A DNA stretch of 14,113 bases from Gemmatimonadota bacterium (GTDB lineage Bacteria; Gemmatimonadota; Gemmatimonadetes; Gemmatimonadales; GWC2-71-9). Shown in pieces: positions 6,503-13,865 of this stretch. The stretch spans positions 1 to 14,113 of the forward strand of contig JAOUIC010000008.1 in assembly GCA_029884275.1 (NCBI GenBank). The letters are read 5' to 3'. A model generated the notes under the pieces. That model saw nothing but the letters and a program-made list of their open reading frames with translations. It made no database searches and was not told where the DNA came from. The position numbers and the translations under genes are program-made. Positions within the stretch are counted from its first letter, which is position 1. Each line of letters begins with the position of its first letter.

Positions 6503-9277
6503 TCACGATGACTGGATGGATTGGATGCGCTGGTCCGCTTCCCGGACCAGGCCCTGGAGTGAAGAATCGGCCTGCCGCCAGAGCGTGGTGAAACGGCGGT
6601 AGTGAGGGAGTGCGTTGGCTGGCTCGCCCAGCTGGTCGTACAGGCGGCCGAGTTGCAGAGCGGCGGGGGCCGCCCACAGGAGTTCCCAGGGCGAGCGTTG
6701 CGCGATCGTCGTGTACCAGGGGATGGCATCGCGTGGCCGCCCGCACGCTTCGAGCAGCTGGGCCCGCCTGAATCTGCGCTCCGCCCCCGCCGAGAATGGC
6801 GAGCCCACCGCGAACTGATACCAGACGCCGGGCAACGGAGCTTCCAGCAGCGCGAGGGCCTCATCATGCTGGCCCGCGAGCGCCCGGACTTCGGCATCCA
6901 GTTCCCGCAGCAGCTCCTGCACTACCGTCGCGGCTTCGCCGGAGACCGGCAGCTCCGAAAGTGCGGAGGCCGTCGACACAACCCCGGGAGCGTTGCCCTC
7001 CCGCGCGGCGAATCGCGCCAGCAGATAGAACCGGAGGTGGGCGTGGATGTCGTCATGCAGGCCGAAGACTCCGGTCGGGAAGACCCCCTCCACCGGGGGA
7101 CTCCAGTGCTCGAGGCTGGCGCGGGTGTCATCCCAGGGAACCGCGGCTCGCGGGAACGCGGTGGCCACGACCGCGAGCGCGGACAGTTCCCTGACCCATG
7201 GTGGTGCCGCATCCGCCTGTCCCCAGAGCATCTGCAGGCCATCCTCCAGGCGCCCCTGCGCGAGGGCGAGGTAGGCGCGTCCGAGGGTGGTGATGGCCTT
7301 GAGCTCCGGCGATCGTGCGAGGTCGGTCAGGTGAATGCAGAAGCGCTCCGCTCTGGCGAGGTCGCCGCTGTACAACGCCACGTCGCCGAACAGGATGAGA
7401 AGCGTGAGCGCCCGCGCCGAGGGCAGCTTGCGGATGACCGCCTCCTGATCCTCGGCGTTGTCCAGGCAGACCGCGCAGAGGGCACGGGCGAAAAGTGTCT
7501 GTTCCCCGTCGGGGGAAAGCGCCTGTGCCCTGTCGGAGAGGGCGGTCAGCGCGGCGTAGTCGCCTCGCAGGGCGGCGAGCCGGGCGAGCTTGGCGATCGC
7601 GCCGAGATGGCCGGGGTCGAGCGCGAGCGCGCGCTCCAGCGGCTCCAGCGCGTCGGCGATCGGGAGTCCGCGATCGGTGTTGGTATGCAGCCGCAGGTCC
7701 CCGAGCAGGTACCATCCCTCGACGTCGTCGGGCCAGCGGGCGATGGCGTTCAGATACTGAAGCTCGGCCTCCCTGGCGTTGCCGCCGAGCCACGCCTGCT
7801 GCGCCACAAACAGCACTCGGGTGCGGTCGCTGACGGTGTCGCCGAGCGCCACCGCCCGGGCCGATGCGGCGCGGGCTGCCCCGGGCTGGGCGGCGCTCGC
7901 GAGTGCGCCGGCAAGCCGGTAGTGCGCCGCCGCGAATTCCGGCTCTCGCTCCACCGCCTCGTTGAATCCTCCGATGGCCTCGAACAGGCGTCCCTCGCGG
8001 AAGGCCTTCTCCGCCCGCAGGAAGGCCTTGAGCGCCGGTATGGACGCACCGGTGCGCGCTGCCGACCGGACCAGGGCGGTGCGTGGGTCCGGCGCCTGGG
8101 AGGCCAGGATCTGCCGCACGATGTCGTCCACCACCGCGAACAGCGATCCTTCCTCCGGCGCCTCCCCTTCTCCCCGGCCGACGATCTCGCCTTCCGGGGC
8201 CGTCCTGAGCTTGGCGGAAATCCGGAGCCGTCCCCCGGCCTCGATGACCGTCCCGTCGAGAAAGCGCGTGGTGTTGAAGAAGCGGGCCAGTTCCGCCCCG
8301 GTCGCCTGTGGTTGTCTGCCGAGTTCCAGCAGCACGGCCTGGGGGTCGAAGGCATGCAGTTCCCCGGCGTCGTGCAGGGCGGTGCTGAGCAGCTCCATGA
8401 CGGCCTCGCCGAGGTAGTGGAATGCGGCGCCACCTCGAACGGTGAACGGCATCACCACCACGGCCGCTCGAGCGGTCTCCGCCAGCAGGGGCGAAGCCTT
8501 CGGGGTCGCCACGGGGCCCGGCTCGCCTGGCGCGGGCAGGGTGGTTGTGGGCGGGACCAGCGGGCTGTTCCAGACCTGATCCACCAGGTGGCGGAGCCCC
8601 TCGCTGGGCCCGGCTCCGTCGTGGCGGGCCTGCCGGCGCGCGAATTCGGCGTAGACCTGTGCGGCCCTGTTCCGGTCTCCCAGGCGACTGAGCAGGCTGA
8701 TGAGGCGGCCAACGTTGGTCTCGTCATCCGGGGCGAGGCTTGCCGCCCACCGGCCCCAGCGGATGGCGATCTCTGGCGGCGTGGTGTCGGCCGAGGCCAG
8801 CCGCCAGGCCGAACGGAGCGCGATCTCGCGCAGCCGGTTCCGCTCGCCGTCGAGCCAATCCACCGCCGCGGGTGCTCCCTGGACGTAGAACCCCTCGAGC
8901 AGGTCGCCGCGATAGAGTCCAAGGGCGGCGGCATCGTCCCCCGCATTCGCCGCTGCCTCGAACTGCACGGCGTCACAGCTGCATCCATCGGGTGCGACCC
9001 CGATTTCCTCGTCTCCCCGCCCCACCAGAACACCGTCGCCCGCCTCCTGACGAAGGAAGTAGAGCGAGCGGCGCAGAGCCGCGCGGGCGTGCTCGGTGTC
9101 CAGATCGGGCCAGAAGAGCGCCAGCAGGCTGTCGCGCCGGTGGAAGCGCTGGGGTGAGCGAAGTACCAGATAAGTGAGGAGCCCGAGCCGCTTGGGCTGC
9201 TGGAGCACCCGCTTCAGCTCCACGCCACCGGAGCCGCTCAGTTCGAGCGGACCAAGGACGCGCAGTTGAAGTGTCAT
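6503..9277 (-). CDS. BTAD-domain transcriptional regulator with TolB-like domain and TPR tail
   Basis: 924 residues. Residues 3-95 form an OmpR-like winged helix (LRVLGPLEL at the start, LLALFWPDLDTEHARAALRR at 51-70), followed by a helical BTAD domain to about 238. This is the DNA-binding half of SARP/AfsR-type regulators. A Pro-rich linker (242-268) leads to a TolB/FlgO-like domain (271-393) marked by AAVVVMPF, YLGEAVMELLSTAL and FLDGTVIEAGGRLRISAKL. The rest (415-924) is helical TPR-like repeats ending about residue 918. No membrane segment or signal is visible, so it is probably cytoplasmic. Architectures of this type are very common in Gemmatimonadota; their signals and targets are mostly unknown. 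ATG 9277 is chosen over the adjacent TTG 9280; neither has a clear Shine-Dalgarno. A good candidate promoter and a dyad lie upstream. Possible targets are the flanking hydrolase or GMC operon, but that is only a guess from position. Confidence 0.92.
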   Translation of the reverse strand: MTLQLRVLGPLELSGSGGVELKRVLQQPKRLGLLTYLVLRSPQRFHRRDSLLALFWPDLDTEHARAALRRSLYFLRQEAGDGVLVGRGDEEIGVAPDGCSCDAVQFEAAANAGDDAAALGLYRGDLLEGFYVQGAPAAVDWLDGERNRLREIALRSAWRLASADTTPPEIAIRWGRWAASLAPDDETNVGRLISLLSRLGDRNRAAQVYAEFARRQARHDGAGPSEGLRHLVDQVWNSPLVPPTTTLPAPGEPGPVATPKASPLLAETARAAVVVMPFTVRGGAAFHYLGEAVMELLSTALHDAGELHAFDPQAVLLELGRQPQATGAELARFFNTTRFLDGTVIEAGGRLRISAKLRTAPEGEIVGRGEGEAPEEGSLFAVVDDIVRQILASQAPDPRTALVRSAARTGASIPALKAFLRAEKAFREGRLFEAIGGFNEAVEREPEFAAAHYRLAGALASAAQPGAARAASARAVALGDTVSDRTRVLFVAQQAWLGGNAREAELQYLNAIARWPDDVEGWYLLGDLRLHTNTDRGLPIADALEPLERALALDPGHLGAIAKLARLAALRGDYAALTALSDRAQALSPDGEQTLFARALCAVCLDNAEDQEAVIRKLPSARALTLLILFGDVALYSGDLARAERFCIHLTDLARSPELKAITTLGRAYLALAQGRLEDGLQMLWGQADAAPPWVRELSALAVVATAFPRAAVPWDDTRASLEHWSPPVEGVFPTGVFGLHDDIHAHLRFYLLARFAAREGNAPGVVSTASALSELPVSGEAATVVQELLRELDAEVRALAGQHDEALALLEAPLPGVWYQFAVGSPFSAGAERRFRRAQLLEACGRPRDAIPWYTTIAQRSPWELLWAAPAALQLGRLYDQLGEPANALPHYRRFTTLWRQADSSLQGLVREADQRIQSIQSS

Positions 9278-9333
9278 CAATGGCTCACGGGGCTTCCAGA
9301 TGAAGCGGACGCTGGCCGACCGGCCGGGTCACG

Positions 9334-9350
9334 CTGAGCTACATGCTCAG
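9334..9350. promoter_or_regulatory. Small dyad over the predicted start site of the BTAD gene
   Basis: CTGAGC (9334-9339) and GCTCAG (9345-9350) form a perfect 6-bp inverted repeat with a 5-base spacer. It overlaps the downstream end of the candidate -10 box and the expected transcription start near 9342 of the leftward regulator gene. That is a usual place for an operator, and the site lies between two divergent genes, so one protein could affect both. Only one copy is seen. A 6-bp repeat can also be chance. Confidence 0.3.
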
Positions 9351-9376
9351 GATACGGCCCGGCAGCAGTTTGGCAA
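9349..9376 (-). promoter_or_regulatory. Candidate sigma-70-type promoter of the BTAD regulator gene
   Basis: On the minus strand TTGCCA (9376-9371) and TATCCT (9354-9349) are separated by 16 bases. They match the consensus at 5 of 6 and 4 of 6 positions, the best promoter match I found in this window. Transcription would start near 9342, giving a leader of about 65 bases before ATG 9277. It lies in the divergent gap shared with the alpha/beta hydrolase gene, where a promoter is expected. I found no equally good match for the rightward gene. Confidence 0.45.
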
Positions 9377-9409
9377 TACCTGTTGGTTTCTCACTCGCCG
9401 GAGGTGCCC

Positions 9410-10348
9410 ATGTTCGCCACGCTCGCCACGCTCACACTGGGTCTCGCGCCGACCGCTCCTGCGGCCGACACCACCCCCGCAGCCATCCACCGGAAGGAAC
9501 TGCCTGCCGCCACGGCGAATCTCAGAGTGCGGATCGCTCCGGCGGAGACTCTTGCCGTCTCGGTGACAGGCGAGGGGCCGGTCATTGTGCTCCTGTCCGG
9601 GCCCATCGGCTCGGCATACACCTGGCGGCACGTCATCCCGGTACTCGCGGCCGCCGGCTACCAGGTCGTGACAATCGATCCGCTCGGCATGGGCCGGTCG
9701 GGGCGGCCCCGCGGTGTCAACTACACCCTGGAGGCCCAGGCCGAACGGGTCCGGGCGACGCTGGACACGCTGCATGTGGACTTGGCGGTGATAGCGGCGC
9801 ACGGCGTGTCCGGATCCATCGCCATGCGCCTCGCGCTCGGGCACCCGAGTCGAGTGGCGGCCCTGGTGTCGGTCGAGGGAGGCCCCGCCGAACGTGCCGG
9901 CAGTCCCGGCATCAAGAGGGCGCTCGCCTTCGCGCCGCTCCTCAAACTCTTCGGGGGACGGAAGCTGATCCGGGGAAAGATCCGGAACGGGCTGCGTGAG
10001 TCGTCCGGCGATCCGTCGTGGGTGAGCGAGGAGGTGGTGAATCGCTATGCCGAGGGTCCGTCGACCGATGTCGGTGCGACGCTGAGCACGCTCGGGGCGA
10101 TGGCCGATGCCCGGGAGCCGCAGGCGCTGGGGCCGCGTCTCGGCTCGCTTCAGCCGCCCCTCGCGTTCCTGTTCGGTGGAGCGCCACACGCCGGGGGACC
10201 GCGTGAGGAGGAGATGGTGATGTTGCGCGAAGCTGTTCCAGGAGCCGCATTCGTGCGGGTCGAGGCGGCGGGACATTACCTGCAGGAGGAGCGACCCGAG
10301 GAGGTCTCGAGGGTCATCAGTGACATGGCCGCTCGGGTTCAGCGATGA
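9410..10348 (+). CDS. Exported alpha/beta-hydrolase-fold protein with a degenerate catalytic site
   Basis: 312 residues. Residues 1-19 look like a short signal peptide without basic residues, ending APAAD, so export is probable but not certain. The alpha/beta hydrolase fold is clear: the oxyanion strand VIVLLSGPIGS (58-68), IDPLGMGRSGRP (89-100), the elbow region VIAAHGVSGSIAMRLALGHP (127-146) and the final GHYLQEERPEEV (288-299) with the usual His (H289). Aligned with the standard GHSMGG elbow, the nucleophile position is G132 instead of Ser. The usual acid after strand 6 is also not evident (LFGGAPHAGG, 254-263). S134 or S136 could serve in a shifted elbow, or the protein may be a binding protein or pseudo-enzyme. 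ATG 9410 is chosen because GGAGG lies 5 bases before it; the TTG at 9383 has no such site. It is divergent from the BTAD regulator and convergent with the DUF4105 gene. Confidence 0.88.
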   Translation: MFATLATLTLGLAPTAPAADTTPAAIHRKELPAATANLRVRIAPAETLAVSVTGEGPVIVLLSGPIGSAYTWRHVIPVLAAAGYQVVTIDPLGMGRSGRPRGVNYTLEAQAERVRATLDTLHVDLAVIAAHGVSGSIAMRLALGHPSRVAALVSVEGGPAERAGSPGIKRALAFAPLLKLFGGRKLIRGKIRNGLRESSGDPSWVSEEVVNRYAEGPSTDVGATLSTLGAMADAREPQALGPRLGSLQPPLAFLFGGAPHAGGPREEEMVMLREAVPGAAFVRVEAAGHYLQEERPEEVSRVISDMAARVQR

Positions 10349-11170
10349 CTACAGCCTGATCCGGGCCGAAAAGTCCGGGCTGTCCATCGCCGCGCGGGCC
10401 CGGTCGTTGATCCGATACCGCGCCCGCGCCTGGTCGAGTGGCAGCGTGGAATCGATCAATCCGACCGCGAGGGCCACCTGGTCGCTGTAGCCCGGCAGCG
10501 CCAGGCGCCAGCTCTGCGGGATCCGGCCGGGAGCGAACTGGTTCACGTGACGCACCAGGTTCAGGGTGCAGTTGTTGGTGATTGTGTGATAGAACTCGGG
10601 ATGCGCGCGCAGCGACTCGGCCCGCTCCAGCATGCCCCGGAGCACCGCCCGCCTTGCCTCCGGCGTCGCGGCGATCGGGTAGAGAAAGACGTCGGTGCCG
10701 TCGTACACAGCGCGTCGCCCGATGAGGTCGCTCTCGTCACCCAGCACGTAGATCAGCTCGAACTGGCGGAACAGCCCCCGGAGCACGCCGTACGATTCCC
10801 CCAGCTGCCGCCGGGCCTCGACCGAGATGGCGAGATAGCGGCCGTCGTCGAAGCCGAAACTCACGAAGGAGTGCGCCGGCCCGCGCCATCGGGAGCTGAA
10901 CGGGACCAGGACATACCAGGCGCTGCTGACCCGGTCCAGGTCATAACTCCGCGTCTCCCAACTCGGCACGAAGTTGGTGGAATCGGTCCAGCGAAGATTG
11001 CGGAGGTTCTCCACCGTGAAGCGGGAGCCGTCGAACGTTACCTTGGGCATCAGGGCCTGGTCGGCGGCCCAGGTCCGGTCGCTCGATGGCGTGCGGCGCA
11101 GCCACAGCAGGAGCAGTCCCACGACCGGCACCACGACCGCGAGGATGATGAGGGTGCGGGGAAGGTTCAC
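10349..11170 (-). CDS. DUF4105 (Lnb-type periplasmic domain) protein with an N-terminal membrane anchor
   Basis: 273 residues. One membrane segment spans about 7-24, followed by RR, so the rest is probably periplasmic. The domain fits DUF4105: WxADQAL (34-40), RSYDLDR (74-80), GPAHSFVSFGF (97-107), LIGRRAVY (149-156), then FYHTITNNCTLNLVRHV (193-209). H100 and C201 are the conserved pair expected of a thiol-type active site. From memory, this family has been connected with the lipoprotein N-acyltransferase Lnb; transfer of that role to this protein is inference. It is the last gene of the five-gene operon, 23 bp after a lipoprotein gene. GTG 11170 is used because later starts would remove the membrane segment; its ribosome site (GGGCGAG) is weak. 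Its TAG stop (10351-10349) directly abuts the stop of the convergent hydrolase gene, so no terminator fits between them. Confidence 0.88.
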   Translation of the reverse strand: MNLPRTLIILAVVVPVVGLLLLWLRRTPSSDRTWAADQALMPKVTFDGSRFTVENLRNLRWTDSTNFVPSWETRSYDLDRVSSAWYVLVPFSSRWRGPAHSFVSFGFDDGRYLAISVEARRQLGESYGVLRGLFRQFELIYVLGDESDLIGRRAVYDGTDVFLYPIAATPEARRAVLRGMLERAESLRAHPEFYHTITNNCTLNLVRHVNQFAPGRIPQSWRLALPGYSDQVALAVGLIDSTLPLDQARARYRINDRARAAMDSPDFSARIRL

Positions 11171-11193
11171 AGCTCGCCCGGCGGCTGCATTCC

Positions 11194-11691
11194 TCAGCGG
11201 TTGCCGGACGCTTCGCCCGGCTCATCGGTGTAGGCCAGGGCGACGATGCGCCACCGGCCGTCGTGCTTCATCCAGGTGAAGGCGTCGACGCCGCGCCAGG
11301 TTGCGACCGACGTCGAGTCGCCAAACCTGGCTTCGTAGCGCGCCCAGACCTGGGCCAGGTTTCCCACGAGCCGCACCTCCTGTCCCAGCAGCCGCTCCTC
11401 GAAGATCGGCTTGCTGTCGGGACCGGCGCCGGTCTGGGCCAGGAACTGGTCGATCGTCAGGACAGTCACCTGCGGTGCCGGCGCTCCGGGTGGCTGCCAG
11501 ACCGTCGTCAGCGTCGCCCCCGGCCAGAAGCGGTCCCCGTAGGCACGCCAGTCGCGCGCGCTCATGTCCTGATAGTACCGCGCGACTTCCTCCCGAACCG
11601 CCTGCTCCTCACCATCCGCCGCCACCGGCGGCGAGCGGCGGATTTCACATGCGGCGAGGAACACCAGTCCGGTCAGGAGGTATCGGCGCAT
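11194..11691 (-). CDS. Lipoprotein with an NTF2-like (SnoaL/DUF4440-type) domain
   Basis: 165 residues. A lipoprotein signal (MRRYLLTGLVFLAAC) places the lipid-modified Cys at C15, so the protein is membrane-anchored outside the cytoplasm. The mature part fits the NTF2-like cone fold: helix EEQAVREEVARYYQDMSARD (28-47), a tryptophan-containing turn (RFWPGATLTT, 54-63), then beta strands ending TWRGVDAFTWMKHDGRWRIV (131-150). Members are small binding proteins or enzymes; no catalytic residues can be named here. ATG 11691 is chosen because the lipobox follows directly. Its Shine-Dalgarno (GAGGA) overlaps the TGA stop of the upstream gene, with 7 bases between the genes, so coupling is likely. 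It is followed 23 bp later by the DUF4105 gene, a family linked to lipoprotein acylation, which may be coincidence. Confidence 0.88.
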   Translation of the reverse strand: MRRYLLTGLVFLAACEIRRSPPVAADGEEQAVREEVARYYQDMSARDWRAYGDRFWPGATLTTVWQPPGAPAPQVTVLTIDQFLAQTGAGPDSKPIFEERLLGQEVRLVGNLAQVWARYEARFGDSTSVATWRGVDAFTWMKHDGRWRIVALAYTDEPGEASGNR

Positions 11692-11698
11692 CGGTTCC

Positions 11699-12142
11699 TC
11701 AGCGTGCCGGGCTGGTGGCGGGAACCGGCACGCGGAGCGACAGTCGCCCAACCAGTCGGTACTCCTCGTCAAGCACCACGACCTCTTCCCGGCCGCCCAG
11801 CTGGACCAGGAGCCGCCCGGGGGCCCGGACGACGGACACAGGGAATGGGGCCGTCATCCCCCGCGCATCGGCCGCCGCCCCGGCGAAGGCGATCGAGGCG
11901 AGGGTGCAAACCCGTTCCTCGCTGACCAGCTGAACCGAGTCAGCGGCCGCGGGCCTGAGCCCCCGCTCGGCGAGCGCCGCGCGGTTGGCCGAATCGCGTG
12001 TCGAGAGGAGGTATTTCACCTGGGCCTCGAAGTGCCGGGCCGTCAGGTCAGTGACGCAGATCGGCAGATGGGCCGGCGGCTCCTGCGCGCCGAGCTCGGC
12101 TGCGCCCATCACCATCAGGACGCCGAGGATGCCGCGGGCCAT
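11699..12142 (-). CDS. Small secreted protein of unknown function
   Basis: 147 residues, family not recognised. Residues 1-20 form a signal peptide (MARGILGVLMVMGAAELGAQ) with likely cleavage next to the final Ala-Gln, giving a mature protein of about 127 residues outside the cytoplasm. The first mature half is helical (FEAQVKYLLSTRDSANRAAL, 38-57), the second is probably beta-rich (VSVVRAPGRLLVQL at 102-115, EEVVVLDEEYRLVGRLSLRV at 119-138). Two cysteines, C29 and C79, may form a disulfide. The ATG at 12142 shares one base with the TGA stop of the preceding gene (TGATG), and no separate ribosome site is seen, so it is probably translated by reinitiation. The open frame continues upstream to 12418, but that part overlaps another gene and lacks a signal. 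Confidence 0.8.
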   Translation of the reverse strand: MARGILGVLMVMGAAELGAQEPPAHLPICVTDLTARHFEAQVKYLLSTRDSANRAALAERGLRPAAADSVQLVSEERVCTLASIAFAGAAADARGMTAPFPVSVVRAPGRLLVQLGGREEVVVLDEEYRLVGRLSLRVPVPATSPAR

Positions 12143-12597
12143 CAGCGGAAGAGGTGCCCGAAGCGTTTCTTGAAATCGGCCTTGCGCGCCGGGGCGGTGG
12201 AGCCGCCGAGCCCGGGGCAGCGATGGCTGGCATGAGCATCCCAGCCGTTCGGCCATTGAGCGAAGGTCATACCGCCGCAGGCAGGGCAGAGCACCCGTTC
12301 GTTCACCAGGTCGTCGGCGGTGAGGTCGGCGGCGTTCACGATGACGCCGTCGGCGGCGCGCTCGACCGGACGGCCCGAGCCGGTGCGGTGTGACGGCGTG
12401 AGCGCGCTCTGGAAGCACGCCTCGTGGCAGGCGAAGTCGCGCACCAGCCGGGTCCGCCCTGGCCCCGGAAGCTCGAGCGCGAGGCGGGGAACAGCCCGCC
12501 CCGCCCGCGAGACGCGCTCGCCGCAGAAGCAGCAGGAATCGTCCGGGCCGTCGGCCCGTGGCACAGTCAGCAGGTCCACCGGTCCGCGACGGGTCAC
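12142..12597 (-). CDS. Cys/His-rich protein, probably zinc-binding, function unknown
   Basis: 151 residues, family not recognised. Two groups of metal-ligand residues are visible. The first is C22, C23 and C25 in SCCFCGERV, later joined by C57, H58 and C61 in FACHEACF. The second is C104-x2-C107 in LCPACGG with H122, H125 and C127 in DAHASHRC. The tail is basic (ARKADFKKRFGHLFR, 137-151). This suggests two zinc sites in a small cytoplasmic protein that may bind nucleic acid or another protein; that is inference. GTG 12597 is chosen because it overlaps the aminotransferase stop as GTGA and has GGAAGGG 6 bases upstream. The frame stays open to 13896, but beyond 12597 it is only a shadow of the aminotransferase. 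Its stop overlaps the next start (TGATG). It is not a recognisable HNH nuclease. Confidence 0.8.
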   Translation of the reverse strand: MTRRGPVDLLTVPRADGPDDSCCFCGERVSRAGRAVPRLALELPGPGRTRLVRDFACHEACFQSALTPSHRTGSGRPVERAADGVIVNAADLTADDLVNERVLCPACGGMTFAQWPNGWDAHASHRCPGLGGSTAPARKADFKKRFGHLFR

Positions 12598-13865
12598 GCG
12601 ATGCCCTTCCGGACCGCCTCGATCAGTTTCTCGGCGAAGAGGTCCACTTCCTGGACCGTGGTGTGGACATTCGGCGTGACGCGGAGGCCGTTGAACTCGG
12701 GGTGGTCGATCCCGGTGACCACGATGTGGTGATTGGTCATCATCCACGACACCAACTTGCCGGGTTCCAGCCCCTCCACGTGCACCAGGGCGAGCCCGCC
12801 GGTGTGGGGCGAACCGAGCGGCGTCAGCATCCGGCAGCGGTCGCTCTCCGCGGTGACGCGCTTCGCCCAGCGATCCCGCAGGTAGCGGAGCCGCGCCACT
12901 TTCCGCTCGGCGCCGATCGCGTGGTGGAAGGCGAGGGCCACACTGATGGCGTTGTGGTTCGCGGCCGGGTGGGTACCGATCTCCTCGTATTTCCGGATGT
13001 TCTCGTCCATTCCCGCCGGCGCGGCCATGAGCGGCCAGAGCCTCTTCTGCCGGTCCTTCCGCACGTACAGGAACCCGGTGCCGATCGGGGCCAGCAGCCA
13101 CTTGTGGAGCGAAGTGCCGTAGTAGTCGCAGCCGAGTTCGTCCCGGGTGAAGGGGAAGTGGGCGAAGGCGTGGGCGCCGTCCACCAGCACCTCGATGCCG
13201 AGCGGCCGGGCGAAGGCGACGATCTCGCGGACCGGGAAGATCTGCCCCGACAGGTTGGTGATGTGGGTGAGTTCGATGACCTTCGTGCGCGGAGTGACCG
13301 CGGCCCGGAACTGGTCCACGATGTGCTGTTGCGAGGGGGGCGGGATCTTCACTGATACTTGCTTGACGACGATCCCGTCGCGCCGGACGCGCTGCTCCCA
13401 GGTGGTGAGCATGCGGCCGTAGTTCTGGTTGGTCACCACCACCTCGTCGCCAGGGTTGAGGTCGAGGCCGAGGATCATCGTCTCGTTGGCCTCGGAGGCG
13501 CCCCGGGTGATGGCCATCTCCTCCGGGTCGCAGCCGAAGGTCCGGGCGAGGTCCCGCCGCACGCTCTCGATCCTGGGCTCCAGCGTCTGCCACATGTGGA
13601 TCACGGGCAGCTCGTTGCTGAACCGGAGGTCGCGGATCATCTGCTCGAGCACATGGGCCGGTGTGGGACAGACCCCGCCGTTGTTGAGGTTGACCATGGT
13701 GCGGTCGCAGTCGAACGCCCGCTGGATCTCCCCCCAGTAGTCCTCGTCGTCCGGGGCGCCGGCCGCGGTGCCCAGCTCGGTCACGCGCCGGAGCGCATCG
13801 GGCCGAAACGACGGAAGCGCGGCTGCGCTCGCGAGCGCCCCGACGAACCCACGGCGATTCACCAT
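12594..13865 (-). CDS. Tat-exported class V aminotransferase-fold PLP enzyme
   Basis: 423 residues. The N-terminus VNRRGFVGALASAAALPSF is a twin-arginine signal (RRGF at 4-7), meaning export after folding with cofactor. The PLP fold type I core fits class V (isopenicillin N epimerase/cysteine desulfurase-like): NLNNGGVCPTP (59-69), TRGASEANE (120-128) for the phosphate loop, VDGAHAFAHFPF (228-239) with the pyridine-binding D229 and H232, and GTSLHKW (250-256) with the Schiff-base lysine K255. The reaction could be transamination, epimerisation, lyase or desulfurase chemistry; no residue here decides. Length is normal for the family plus the signal. ATG 13865 begins the Tat signal and has a GGGGG-type ribosome site. 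It is the first gene of a five-gene operon and overlaps the next gene by 4 bp. Its upstream gap is shared with the divergent efp gene. Confidence 0.93.
   Translation of the reverse strand: MVNRRGFVGALASAAALPSFRPDALRRVTELGTAAGAPDDEDYWGEIQRAFDCDRTMVNLNNGGVCPTPAHVLEQMIRDLRFSNELPVIHMWQTLEPRIESVRRDLARTFGCDPEEMAITRGASEANETMILGLDLNPGDEVVVTNQNYGRMLTTWEQRVRRDGIVVKQVSVKIPPPSQQHIVDQFRAAVTPRTKVIELTHITNLSGQIFPVREIVAFARPLGIEVLVDGAHAFAHFPFTRDELGCDYYGTSLHKWLLAPIGTGFLYVRKDRQKRLWPLMAAPAGMDENIRKYEEIGTHPAANHNAISVALAFHHAIGAERKVARLRYLRDRWAKRVTAESDRCRMLTPLGSPHTGGLALVHVEGLEPGKLVSWMMTNHHIVVTGIDHPEFNGLRVTPNVHTTVQEVDLFAEKLIEAVRKGIA

Noticed and set aside
6602..9157. Plus-strand open frame of 851 codons
   Set aside because: It lies wholly opposite the BTAD regulator, whose domains are clear. 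Its translation is rich in Gly, Arg, Glu and Gln without any recognisable domain, as expected for an antisense shadow in GC-rich DNA.
9311..9325. GC-rich short palindrome GGCCG..CGGCC in the divergent gap
   Set aside because: Five-base arms made only of G and C are expected often at this base composition and no promoter element coincides.
11692..11772. N-terminal extension of the NTF2-like lipoprotein
   Set aside because: It would place 27 residues before a clear lipoprotein signal and overlap the upstream gene.
12143..12418. N-terminal extension of the small secreted protein frame
   Set aside because: It overlaps the zinc-like protein gene and would bury the signal peptide inside the protein; ATG 12142 with TGATG coupling explains the start.
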